A stretch of 15,561 nucleotides of DNA from NCBI GenBank assembly GCA_002428385.1, contig DIWB01000038.1:1-15561 (forward strand), written 5' to 3'. The notes beneath the pieces are model-generated. The model did not search any database and had not been told where the DNA came from. It saw only the letters and a program-made list of their open reading frames with translations. Origin of the DNA: Bacteroidales bacterium UBA6117. Lineage in GTDB: Bacteria > Bacteroidota > Bacteroidia > Bacteroidales > VadinHA17. How positions within the stretch are numbered: position 1 is the stretch's first letter; each line of letters starts with the position of its first letter. Shown piece by piece: positions 1 through 6,550 of this stretch. The position numbers were made by a program, and so were the translations under genes.

Positions 1-59
1 TAATCATAAATAATCTTCCTAAACTAAAGAAAGAAGTCGAGGATCTATTAAAACAATAA
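1..59 (+). CDS. C-terminal end of an upstream gene (partial)
   Basis: Reading from base 3, eighteen codons run open to a TAA at 57-59, giving the peptide IINNLPKLKKEVEDLLKQ. The composition (alternating charged and hydrophobic residues, Leu/Lys/Glu-rich) looks like an amphipathic helix or short coiled coil at the end of a real protein. The start lies outside the window, so no family can be named. With only 18 residues this may be a chance open frame; the protein-like composition is the only support. Confidence 0.4.
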   Translation, partial: IINNLPKLKKEVEDLLKQ

Positions 60-390
60 AACGGCTTCGTCTATCACTGACGGTGCTATGAAAAGCACTG
101 CCCCGGGTTAACAACGGTAAAGAATATTCTTCTCCTATAAACTTCTTAAAAAAATCCTGTATCGTGACAGTTTACCGGTTCCGATCAAACCTTAAGAAAA
201 GTTAAAATCTTTCTTGGGATGAATTCGGGAATTAACTATTTTTAATGTCAGAAAAACATATTTGTCAGAAAATATGTGTGTAGCCGATTTCGGATTCCTA
301 TATGTTACAGGCAGTTTAGCAACGATATGGATAAATTTAACCAATGATGTAAGTTTTTGTCATGTACTTATAAATTTTATTTAATTTCCG
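60..390. other. Intergenic leader before the MG2/plug gene
   Basis: About 330 bases without a convincing gene. It contains a short inverted repeat (GTGCT/AGCAC around 83-98), a run of GC-rich bases (GCCCCGGG near 110), copy A of a 72-base repeat (195-266), and AT-rich sequence up to the ATG at 391. A 36-codon open frame from 274 to 384 starts 8 bases after the repeat and ends 6 bases before the next gene; it has no clear ribosome binding site and no family resemblance, so it is probably chance. I see no perfect TAnnTTTG promoter box here. Confidence 0.5.
195..266 (+). repeat. Intergenic repeat, copy A (72 bases)
   Basis: This segment matches 5009-5079 base for base at most positions with a single one-base gap. 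The strongest shared cores are ATGAATTCG, GACTATTTTTAATGTC (AACT in this copy) and the closing CATATT-GTC. Both copies are in the same orientation and sit upstream of a gene for a surface protein: this copy ends 124 bases before the ATG at 391. It could be a shared promoter or leader, or the end of a dispersed mobile or recombination element; the sequence alone does not decide. Confidence 0.75.
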
Positions 391-1041
391 ATGAATCACA
401 TTATAATCGGACTTTTATTGTTAACCATAAGTAATTCTTATGTTAACAATAATTCTGAACAGGTTTCAGAGAAAGTATATTTGCATATCGACCGGGTTAG
501 TTATACCTCGGGAGATGATATATGGTTTAAAGCCTACGTTGTTGATCCTTCAACCAACAAACTTTCAATAAACACCAACAAACTCTATGTTGAGCTTATT
601 GCACCGGATGCAAGTATCATCCGGAAACGGACAGTCAGGATCGAAAACAGGTCCGGACACGGAGATTTCCAACTGAACGATTCTATTCCTTCGGGAAGGT
701 ACCGAATAAGAGCCTACACTAATTTCATGAGAAACTATGATGAACATTTCTTTTTCCTTAAAGAAATTACCATTATAAGCCCTTATGATGAAGTAGAGGG
801 ACTGAACAAGACAATAAAGCCTATTGACAATAAGATAGATGTCAGATTCTTCCCTGAGGGAGGATCACTTGTTGATAATGTCACTTCCCGAATAGCGTTC
901 AAAGCTGTAAATGCTCTGGGCAAAGGATCTGATGTCACACTTAAACTATATTCCCCTTCAGGAGAACAGATAGCCATATTTAACAGCATTCACAAAGGAA
1001 TGGGATATTTCAATATTCAACCCGGCTTCGGAAATTCTTAA
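391..1041 (+). CDS. N-terminal fragment: signal peptide plus MG2-like domain
   Basis: The 216-residue product that would be made if the TAA at 1039 is obeyed. It starts with a short hydrophobic stretch (IIIGLLLLTI) suited to Sec export, then EKVYLHIDRVSYTSGDDIWF (residues 28-47), the classic opening strand pattern of the MG2 domain found in alpha-2-macroglobulin-like proteins, and closes that domain at PSGRYRIRAYTNFMRN (100-115). A second domain begins at VRFFPEGGSLV (151-161) and is cut off just after GMGYFNIQPGFGNS. Relatives carry a paired aromatic at the cut point (G-x-F-x-x-P...YYA), so the stop probably replaced a tyrosine. No Shine-Dalgarno site is visible before the ATG. Confidence 0.7.
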   Translation: MNHIIIGLLLLTISNSYVNNNSEQVSEKVYLHIDRVSYTSGDDIWFKAYVVDPSTNKLSINTNKLYVELIAPDASIIRKRTVRIENRSGHGDFQLNDSIPSGRYRIRAYTNFMRNYDEHFFFLKEITIISPYDEVEGLNKTIKPIDNKIDVRFFPEGGSLVDNVTSRIAFKAVNALGKGSDVTLKLYSPSGEQIAIFNSIHKGMGYFNIQPGFGNS

Positions 1042-1185
1042 TACGCAGTTTTACAAAGTGGTGATTCTACAGAAACAAGAGCCTCATTACCACAAAGTTT
1101 CCCGACAGGTTTAGTTACCCGGACACTCATAAATAAGGACAAAGACCTGATCCTGACAGTAAGTACGAATGAAGCCACACTTCCA

Positions 1186-2865
1186 TTGCTTAACGGCGTT
1201 GATCTTTCTGTTAACATCTCTTCAAGGAACCTGATTAATAAACTAAGCAAAATCAGAATCAACTCTCTTGTAAACCATTTTTTAATTCCACTTGACAGCA
1301 TACCTGATGGTATAATAAGAGTGACATTATCCGGAGCAGAGGGACTGCCTCTTTGCGAAAGGCTTGTTTTTCTTCAGAAAAATGGCGATGTCAAGCTTAA
1401 TATTTCTCCTGAGAAAAAAGTTTATAAACCCCGTGAGAAAATAACTGCAGAAATATCACTTTCGGGCGATTCGACTTTCACAGGAACAGGTGAATTCTCA
1501 TTTTCAGCCGCCGAAGAGCAATTCACTGACAATTCTTCTCCGTGGCCCGCTTCCATCGCATCGTGGTTTCTGCTTGAATCAGATGTTCGCGGGAGGGTTG
1601 AAGAACCTTCCTATTATTTTGATCCGGATAATAAGAACAGACTTAGGGATCTCGATATACTCCTTATGACTCAGGGATGGCGGGACTTCAGGTGGAAATA
1701 TGATTCATTGTCCACATTCAGTCGAGAAGCTGGTTTTACAATTTCCGGGAAGGTTAAAAGAATTGTAAATAACAATCCGGTAGAAGGTGCAAAGGTAAGT
1801 CTTGGCCTTTTTTCAGATTATTCCAAAGAGTTCTTATCTGCAAATACTGATACGGAGGGTTCATTCAGGTTTGAGGATCTCATTATTAATGGATTAACAG
1901 AAGCAACCTTGTCATCTACAGATAAATATGATAAGGCACAGGGAAGAATTTCTGTCGATCCTGTGAAATATGAGCCACCTGCTATTGAAGAAATTAATGC
2001 CGATACAATTGAATTATCCCTTAATACAAAAGATTACTCTTCTCTGCAGCAGGAAGCAACTTTCTGGCTCAATAATCTAAAGAAGTACAAACTTAGTGAT
2101 ACCCTGAACATTGGCGAAGTAACCATTACTGCAAAAAGAGCTGAAACGGCTCAGGAAGTAAGAGTTAAGGAGAGTAGGAGCGTTTATTCTACTCCTGACA
2201 AAGAAATCAAGGTTTCTGAGGCTGCGGAAAACTTCACCGGAGATGTTTTTAATTTCATATCAGGCAAGATTGCCGGAGTCAGTGTTATAAGGGGCCAGGA
2301 TCCATGCAGCATATATTACCCGGATGATGCTGATGTATTTATTCGTGGCCAGTTTATCCTGGAAACGAAGAGATGTGATTATGGGAAAACTATTATTTTA
2401 AAACGAGGGGCTTTAGTTCTTCTTGACGGATTTGAGGTAATTCCGGATAATCTGGCAAGTGTACTTGCTCTGCCAATGAATATAATTGACAGGATAGATG
2501 TTCTGAATTCATCATCACTTTATGGAATGCGGGGCGCGAACGGGGTACTGAATATCATTACTAAGACAGGAATAAGAAGGACATCTGAAAAACCTTCACC
2601 GAATTATATCCACACTGTTGTGAACGGATATGATATACCAAGGATCTTCTATTCTCCAAACTATGAAAACAAAATGGAACAGACTTTCCTTCCAGACTAC
2701 CGGTCGACCATTTTCTGGGAACCAGACATAATAATAGAGAAAAACAGCAAACCAACGCTTCACTATTTTAATGCAGACAATCCGGCAAAAATCAGTATTG
2801 TGGTTGAAGGTATTACTCAGGAGGGAATTCCTCTATCCGGAAAAACCAACTATGTAGTTGAATAA
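1186..2865 (+). CDS. C-terminal fragment: regulatory-like and TonB-plug domains
   Basis: The frame after the stop is actually open from 1042. The first usable start is only a TTG at 1186, inside a conserved domain and without a ribosome binding site, so separate translation is unlikely. Recognisable parts, counted from 1186: the family motif LLMTQGWRDFRW (159-170); a carboxypeptidase-regulatory-like beta-sandwich beginning FTISGKV and holding the usual G-A-K-V / T-D-T-E-G-S-F-R-F pattern (184-258); and a plug-like domain (310-462) with DVFIRG, ALVLLDG, the I-D-R-I-D-V-L strand, LYGMRGANGVLNIITKTG, and no following barrel. The C-terminal tail ends in a small beta domain (G-I-T-Q-E-G-I-P-L-S-G). 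Without the N-terminal signal this half could not be exported. Confidence 0.7.
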   Translation: MLNGVDLSVNISSRNLINKLSKIRINSLVNHFLIPLDSIPDGIIRVTLSGAEGLPLCERLVFLQKNGDVKLNISPEKKVYKPREKITAEISLSGDSTFTGTGEFSFSAAEEQFTDNSSPWPASIASWFLLESDVRGRVEEPSYYFDPDNKNRLRDLDILLMTQGWRDFRWKYDSLSTFSREAGFTISGKVKRIVNNNPVEGAKVSLGLFSDYSKEFLSANTDTEGSFRFEDLIINGLTEATLSSTDKYDKAQGRISVDPVKYEPPAIEEINADTIELSLNTKDYSSLQQEATFWLNNLKKYKLSDTLNIGEVTITAKRAETAQEVRVKESRSVYSTPDKEIKVSEAAENFTGDVFNFISGKIAGVSVIRGQDPCSIYYPDDADVFIRGQFILETKRCDYGKTIILKRGALVLLDGFEVIPDNLASVLALPMNIIDRIDVLNSSSLYGMRGANGVLNIITKTGIRRTSEKPSPNYIHTVVNGYDIPRIFYSPNYENKMEQTFLPDYRSTIFWEPDIIIEKNSKPTLHYFNADNPAKISIVVEGITQEGIPLSGKTNYVVE

Positions 2866-2891
2866 GCCCGGCATGCAGCGCGGGGTGAAGC

Positions 2892-3008
2892 ATGATGGTT
2901 GAGAAGTTTGTAAAAAATCAAAAGAGCAGGGTATTTATAAAGAAACTGCCTGATCAGGTGGATAACATGGAATTCTTTAATGATCTCGTGGCAAAAATTC
3001 TGAAGTAA
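2892..3008 (+). CDS. Small ORF of 38 codons, unknown
   Basis: An ATG at 2892 (a second ATG follows at once) opens 38 codons ending in TAA at 3006-3008. The peptide begins MMVEKFVKNQKSRVFIKKL and ends NDLVAKILK. It is basic, has no signal peptide or membrane segment, and reads like real protein with a helical end. A GGGGTG stretch 5 bases upstream could serve as a weak ribosome binding site. The GC-rich 2870-2890 sequence before it resembles the repeat-like DNA elsewhere in the window. It may be a small gene or the last piece of a decayed one; no family is recognised. Confidence 0.3.
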   Translation: MMVEKFVKNQKSRVFIKKLPDQVDNMEFFNDLVAKILK

Positions 3009-3045
3009 GTTCAGTTGGTTAGAGCAATCCCGAAGTTTCGGGATT
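3009..3045 (+). other. tRNA D-arm-like fragment joined to a palindrome
   Basis: GTTCAGTTGGTTAGAGC (3009-3025) is what a bacterial tRNA D-arm looks like: a GTTC/GAGC stem around an AGTTGGTTA loop. No acceptor, anticodon or T arm follows. Instead the next 20 bases, AATCCCGAAGTTTCGGGATT (3026-3045), form a near-perfect palindrome with 9-base arms around GT. It is therefore not a functional tRNA. It may be a scar of a recombined or integrated element, since tRNA genes are common integration targets, but that is inference. Confidence 0.45.
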
Positions 3046-3048
3046 AAT

Positions 3049-3078
3049 CCTCAAAACTCACTCTCACACTCACACTTT
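3049..3078. repeat. ACTCAC-type hexamer tract, left copy
   Basis: A short CT/AC-rich tract with hexamer periodicity (ACTCAC TCTCAC ACTCAC) introduced by CCTCAAA. The same lead-in plus ACTCAC hexamers recurs at 4335-4360. The two copies lie on either side of the lone lipoprotein gene at 3167-4069. Confidence 0.65.
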
Positions 3079-3166
3079 CTTAATTCTTATGGTTTTTTGT
3101 TTTCACACCAGAATAACCCCAGGATTTGGAAAGAAACTATTATCTTGCGATCTAAGAACTGATTGA

Positions 3167-4069
3167 ATGAGGTATTTTTGGGTTTCATACATTCTATCCA
3201 TTGGTCTCATTCTGGCTTCATGTGAGATTAATAATCAGGAATCAGAACCTATAACTGATAAGGATTCCATTCCGGTTATCAGACCTGATCCCGAATACTT
3301 CTTCAAGATTGGCAACAATCTTTATTACAGATACAGCGATATTGAATTATATGATTCTTCTACTCACATCCTTTACTTCAAAGCCAATCATCCTGAATTT
3401 GAGAAATACTCCCAGTCATATTTTTCTGTCATTGTAAATTGTGATACAGTTTACAAGGGAGATTTCTGGCCGATGTTCCGCTCAGATGCTCCTCAAAGGG
3501 TAATAATTGAGACTTACCCCTTCTGGCTCCAGAATTATGCACTCTGGATTGAAAACTATCGCAATATTAAACCCGATCTGAGGAATGCACCGGCAATAAT
3601 CGAAGCTTTGAAGGAACATAACCTGCTGCATTCAGGTCTTCTTATCGAAATCAAGAATCTGGAAATAACAAGCACCCAGGCTGCATTTTCATTTTCAGTC
3701 ACGAACAAGGACCAGTCAGCGCTCTGGATAATGGATCCGGACAAGATGGGTATAAACCTTTTTCATTATTTCACAAATGGATTAGTACTCAAAAAAGAGA
3801 ATAGTCCATATATCTATATCAAGGTTCCTTATGAATCTCCGTCATCCTATAATACATGGAAAATTGAATGGCTTACAAAACTGAACTCAGGAGAGGCAAA
3901 AACATTCAACTTTACCTATCCATTGTCATCTTCCATTGCTCCCGGTGAATATACAGTAACATTCCTCTTTCCGGGATTTCTTTCTCAGATTGATAAAGAC
4001 AAACTGGTACAGGATAATGCAAGGATCTGGCTTGGAAAAATCAGATCATCGGTCTGGATTTCACTCTGA
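3167..4069 (+). CDS. Hypothetical lipoprotein
   Basis: A 300-residue protein with a clear lipoprotein signal: charged start, hydrophobic stretch (residues 8-17) and lipobox L16-A-S-C19, followed by an acidic linker (NNQESEPITDKDS). It should be anchored to the envelope. The rest is rich in aromatic and beta-strand residues. The C-terminal part (about residues 165-300) carries short strands such as AAFSFSVTNKD and GEYTVTFLFPGF, suggestive of an Ig-like or fibronectin-like fold. I recognise no family and see no catalytic motif. It stands alone: 158 bases from the small ORF before it, more than 1.2 kb from the next gene, with repeats on both sides. No perfect promoter box or Shine-Dalgarno site is obvious. 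The frame is intact. Confidence 0.8.
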   Translation: MRYFWVSYILSIGLILASCEINNQESEPITDKDSIPVIRPDPEYFFKIGNNLYYRYSDIELYDSSTHILYFKANHPEFEKYSQSYFSVIVNCDTVYKGDFWPMFRSDAPQRVIIETYPFWLQNYALWIENYRNIKPDLRNAPAIIEALKEHNLLHSGLLIEIKNLEITSTQAAFSFSVTNKDQSALWIMDPDKMGINLFHYFTNGLVLKKENSPYIYIKVPYESPSSYNTWKIEWLTKLNSGEAKTFNFTYPLSSSIAPGEYTVTFLFPGFLSQIDKDKLVQDNARIWLGKIRSSVWISL

Positions 4070-4301
4070 TAATCACCTTTCAAAAAAAAATGGATATCTG
4101 TATTCAGGAGAGTGGATTTTACCGTGACTAACAAGGGTCTGAGATATCTCAATTCCCAATTGGATACCCACAAAGAATAATTCTTTGGCTCAGATTTAAG
4201 AGTTAAATTTTACCACTCCAGTTTGGTTCTGATAAGAAAATGATACATCAAAAATCTTTCACCCGGTTGCAACTTTCCGCAGTCTGGGGAGCAAGAAAAA
4301 A

Positions 4302-4363
4302 GAGTGAGAGTGAGAGCGAGAGCGAGCACTCTCATTCTTTTTTCCTCAAAACTCACACTCACA
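4302..4363. repeat. Facing hexanucleotide tracts (GAGTGA/GAGCGA and ACTCAC)
   Basis: Bases 4302-4325 read GAGTGA twice then GAGCGA twice. After a spacer come three ACTCAC hexamers (4341-4358). The two tracts are nearly reverse-complementary, with one mismatch per hexamer, so a long imperfect hairpin is possible. The junction AGCGAGAGC-AGCACTCT-ATTCTTTT is seen a second time about 80 bases further on (near 4398-4425) in slightly altered form, so the unit is partly tandemly duplicated. Confidence 0.7.
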
Positions 4364-4490
4364 CTCACACTTTTCTCTTACAGGTCCTCCCAAACAGCGA
4401 GAGCAAGCACTCTAATTCTTTTCTATTTTTCGACCCTTGTAAAACCCTGGCAATCTTGAACAAAACTTGTATGGGTTCCGTAAAGGGGAT

Positions 4491-4540
4491 GGTTGCAACT
4501 TTTCCTTTTTCAAAACGAGTATTTCTGAAAAGATGCAACC
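4491..4540. repeat. Inverted repeat with 13-base arms
   Basis: GGTTGCAACTTTT (4491-4503) pairs with AAAAGATGCAACC (4528-4540) at 12 of 13 positions around a 24-base loop. GGTTGCAACTTT also occurs at 4264-4275 as a direct copy of the left arm. There is no T-run that would make it a typical terminator. Confidence 0.6.
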
Positions 4541-4641
4541 AAGGATTTTCCGTTTTGTCTGGCCATCAGCCGCTTTGTAATACCCAGTTAGGTTCTCCAA
4601 CATCGGGACTGTTTTTGGGCAATCAGCAAAGTTCATACACC

Positions 4642-4785
4642 GTCATTCCGGGTCCCGTCTGATCTGGATAGAAACCAGCCAAAAGGGTACAGTCATTCCG
4701 AGACCCGGGAGCCCGAGTTGCAAAATACGCCAGGTGACCACCGTATTTGAGAATCCCGGGCGCCCGGGGCGAAGGAATCCTGTCC
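4642..4785. repeat. GTCATTCCG-led palindromic dispersed element
   Basis: GTCATTCCG occurs at 4642 and again at 4692. The second unit runs GTCATTCCGAG ... CGAAGGAATCC, so its ends (ATTCC/GGAAT) are inverted. Inside are CAAAATACG/CGTATTTG arms (4721-4729 and 4742-4749) and a perfect 14-base palindrome CCCGGGCGCCCGGG (4755-4768). From general knowledge, non-coding elements starting GTCATTCCGAG and ending GAGGAATC are common dispersed repeats in bacterial genomes; this copy looks like a variant. Confidence 0.55.
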
Positions 4786-4863
4786 CCCGAAACAAAACCT
4801 GCTTAGAGGCCCTCATCATCAGGTAGAATCGATTTTCTGATTACCTGGCGGTCAGGAACTAAG

Positions 4864-4894
4864 ATCCCGGATCGGGTTCTTCCCGATCCGGGAT
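4864..4894. repeat. Perfect 13-bp hairpin
   Basis: ATCCCGGATCGGG (4864-4876) and CCCGATCCGGGAT (4882-4894) are exact reverse complements around the loop TTCTT. There is no T-run after it, and the nearest genes are hundreds of bases away, so it is better read as a dispersed palindromic element than as a terminator. Confidence 0.65.
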
Positions 4895-5008
4895 GACGTC
4901 ATCGATTTGCATCTTCTGAATCAGCAAGCCGCATACCCTGCTTCACCCGCCGAAACCTTGGTGAAGGTGGGAACCTTGTATCACAAACAATATCAGAACC
5001 ATTTTTTT

Positions 5009-5079
5009 AGAAAAGCTAAAATTGTTTTTGAATGAATTCGAGGATTGACTATTTTTAATGTCGGGAAAGCATATTAGTC
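5009..5079 (+). repeat. Intergenic repeat, copy B (71 bases)
   Basis: Second copy of the element at 195-266, in the same orientation, ending 199 bases before the propeller gene. The longest identical stretch is ACTATTTTTAATGTC; ATGAATTCG is also identical. Sequence similarity stops soon after the shared CATATT-GTC. Confidence 0.75.
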
Positions 5080-5278
5080 TGATGAGATATAAGTATAATA
5101 TTAAAACAGAAGAACTTTGGCATACTTATTATAATTATAAAAGAATCCAGTTATTAAAAAGAGGACCTAAGAAGAAGATCATTTTTTAACCCTATTTGGT
5201 AGAATAAATATTTTCATCATTGTCACTTTCTCTATTTAAGAATCGATTGGGATCCAATATTAAACAAGTATTGAACTT

Positions 5279-6445
5279 ATGAAAACAAAAAGATCCATTA
5301 TCCCATTATTCTATTTGTTATTTTTCCAAATACTAATTCTGACAAACTGTAAAAACGACAGGAGTCCACAGTACTCAAGGTACTTAATAGATTTACGTAA
5401 TCCAATCTTGAGTATAAAATCAGTGCCTCTGAGTGCCATAGGTTCCAGCATACAATATATCTCTTTGGAGACTAATTCAGCTTCACTACTTAAAACAATA
5501 CTGCATATTGAATTATGTGATTCAATCATTTTTGTTTGCGACAATGATAAACTCCTTAAGTTTGACACGGCTGGAAGGTTTATTAAACAGATTGGTATTA
5601 AGGGCATAGGTCCAGGGGAATATCCTTCGATATATGATTTTTCAGTTGATAAGACTAATCAGCTTATATATATAGCAGCATCAAGAATCAAAGAGACACT
5701 GATTTTTGATTTTGATGGAAATTTCATAAAGTCTTATAAAGTTCCTTATATCCAGATACAAATTTTAGTTTATGAAATGAATTATATACTGTATAGGAAT
5801 CCTTTTCCAGATCCAGATGCAAAATTTAACTGGTACATTACTGATTCTGACGGCAAAATATTAACAAAATTCCGGAGTTTCCCGGGGAAAGACAGCAGGT
5901 CAAAAATGATAGGACAAAGCACAAGTCCAATGTACCTTTTTGATGGCAAGGTCCATTTTATGGAATATGGTATAGATACTTTATATCTATTAAATAGATC
6001 AGCAAAGGAACCGTATGCAATATTCGACTTGGGGGATTTAAAGATGGATCCTTATCCGGTTGATTTTGATACAGATGCATTAAAAGACAAAATCTGGGTT
6101 TACAAAATATTCGAAGACAGGAACAATCTCTATCTGAAAGTAAGTAAGGGCTGGACAAGTACATTCTACCACTGTATTTACAGTAAAAAAGAATCAGAAA
6201 CAATCACCCTTAAGGAAAACGGTTTTATAAATGATCTTGACGGGGGACCAATTTTTTGGCCTCAATTTATAACAAGTGACACTATTCTTGTTAGTTATAT
6301 TGAGGCCTACCAATTCTTAAATTACCTCAATAAGAAATCAGATGACAGTACTGAAAGTACTAATAATGAAGAATCTGGTCAATTAAAAACTTTGAAAAAA
6401 CAGTTAACTGAGACATCAAATCCAGTTATTATGATAGTAAAATGA
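5279..6445 (+). CDS. Six-bladed beta-propeller lipoprotein
   Basis: A 388-residue protein with a lipoprotein signal (hydrophobic residues 7-21, lipobox L21-T-N-C24). After it comes the pattern of the Bacteroidota six-bladed beta-propeller family (DUF5128/BF3164-like): LSAIGSSIQYISLETN, DSIIFVCDNDKLLKFDTAGR, the hallmark IGIKGIGPGEYPSIYDF, then blades ending in I-x-D-F-D-G-N-F-I-K-S. The tail NPVIMIVK is typical for the family end. Members are envelope-anchored and their ligand is unknown to me; many sit beside C39-peptidase peptide exporters, as here, where an exporter start lies 6 bases after the stop and implies one operon. The ATG is preceded by AT-rich sequence without a Shine-Dalgarno site, usual in this phylum. 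The frame is intact although its partner is destroyed. Confidence 0.88.
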   Translation: MKTKRSIIPLFYLLFFQILILTNCKNDRSPQYSRYLIDLRNPILSIKSVPLSAIGSSIQYISLETNSASLLKTILHIELCDSIIFVCDNDKLLKFDTAGRFIKQIGIKGIGPGEYPSIYDFSVDKTNQLIYIAASRIKETLIFDFDGNFIKSYKVPYIQIQILVYEMNYILYRNPFPDPDAKFNWYITDSDGKILTKFRSFPGKDSRSKMIGQSTSPMYLFDGKVHFMEYGIDTLYLLNRSAKEPYAIFDLGDLKMDPYPVDFDTDALKDKIWVYKIFEDRNNLYLKVSKGWTSTFYHCIYSKKESETITLKENGFINDLDGGPIFWPQFITSDTILVSYIEAYQFLNYLNKKSDDSTESTNNEESGQLKTLKKQLTETSNPVIMIVK

Positions 6446-6451
6446 AATTGA

Positions 6452-6550
6452 ATGAGTCGATTCCCTTTTTATAAACAATTAGATTCAATGGACTGCGGCC
6501 CAAGATGCCTTCGTATGGTTGCGAAACACTATGGGAAAACCTACTCCTAG
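6452..6550 (+). pseudogene. Remnant of C39-peptidase ABC peptide exporter (N-terminus only)
   Basis: From ATG 6452 the frame encodes 32 residues and ends in TAG at 6548-6550. The residues MSRFPFYKQLDSMDCGPRCL match the start of peptidase-containing ABC transporters. These have an N-terminal C39 cysteine peptidase that trims double-glycine leader peptides, followed by six membrane spans and an ATPase, about 700 residues in all. The oxyanion-hole glutamine (Q9), the catalytic cysteine (C15 in D-C-G-P) and the MVAKHYGKTYS helix are present, but the catalytic His and Asp and everything after are gone. After the stop the DNA turns GC-rich and repeat-like, with no exporter homology I can see in any frame. 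The start is 6 bases after the propeller stop, so both genes were one operon. Read as a truncated pseudogene. Confidence 0.85.

Larger units (their letters stand above)
391..2865 (+). pseudogene. MG2 / carboxypeptidase-regulatory / TonB-plug protein, interrupted by one in-frame stop
   Basis: One reading frame of 824 codons runs from ATG 391 to the TAA ending at 2865, broken only by a TAA at 1039-1041 (codon 217). There is no frame change: the codons right after the stop continue the same domain (Y-A-V-L-Q-S-G-D). The full protein would be a typical Bacteroidota envelope protein of 800-900 residues: a short hydrophobic signal (codons 1-16), an MG2 macroglobulin-like domain (about 28-130), further Ig-like domains, the family hallmark LLMTQGWRDFRW (about 424-435), a carboxypeptidase-regulatory-like domain (about 450-523) and a TonB-receptor plug-like domain (about 575-727) with no beta-barrel. 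Its role in the family is not settled; surface handling or docking at outer-membrane receptors is inferred. The rest of the frame is clean, so the stop is recent, a sequencing error, or read through. Confidence 0.85.
4070..5278. other. 1.2 kb gene-free, repeat-rich intergenic region
   Basis: This stretch holds no convincing gene. In order it contains: unremarkable AT-rich sequence (4070-4260); GAGTGA/GAGCGA and ACTCAC hexamer tracts (4302-4363) with a partial second copy of the adjoining sequence near 4398-4425; an inverted repeat at 4491-4540; two GTCATTCCG-led units (4642, 4692) with GC palindromes; a strong 13-bp hairpin (4864-4894); copy B of the 72-base repeat (5009-5079); and a 35-codon AT-rich open frame (5082-5189) of doubtful reality. 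It looks like a place where dispersed non-coding elements have accumulated. Confidence 0.7.

Noticed and set aside
1186..1188. TTG as an independent start for the second half of the MG2/plug gene
   Set aside because: It lies inside a conserved domain with the frame open from 1042, no ribosome site and no signal peptide. It is a consequence of the stop at 1039.
4091..4180. Possible paralogous tail of the lipoprotein gene (a frame reading DFTVTNKGLRYLNS)
   Set aside because: Only the short FxVTNK string resembles the lipoprotein. That is too little to call a duplicated remnant.
3049..4363. CRISPR array or defence repeats
   Set aside because: The repeats are 6-base units without spacers of constant size, and no cas genes are present.
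4240..4662. 140-codon open frame on the plus strand
   Set aside because: Its translation is dominated by Ser-Glu and Thr-His runs made by the hexamer tracts, and it crosses several inverted repeats. There is no family resemblance or ribosome site.
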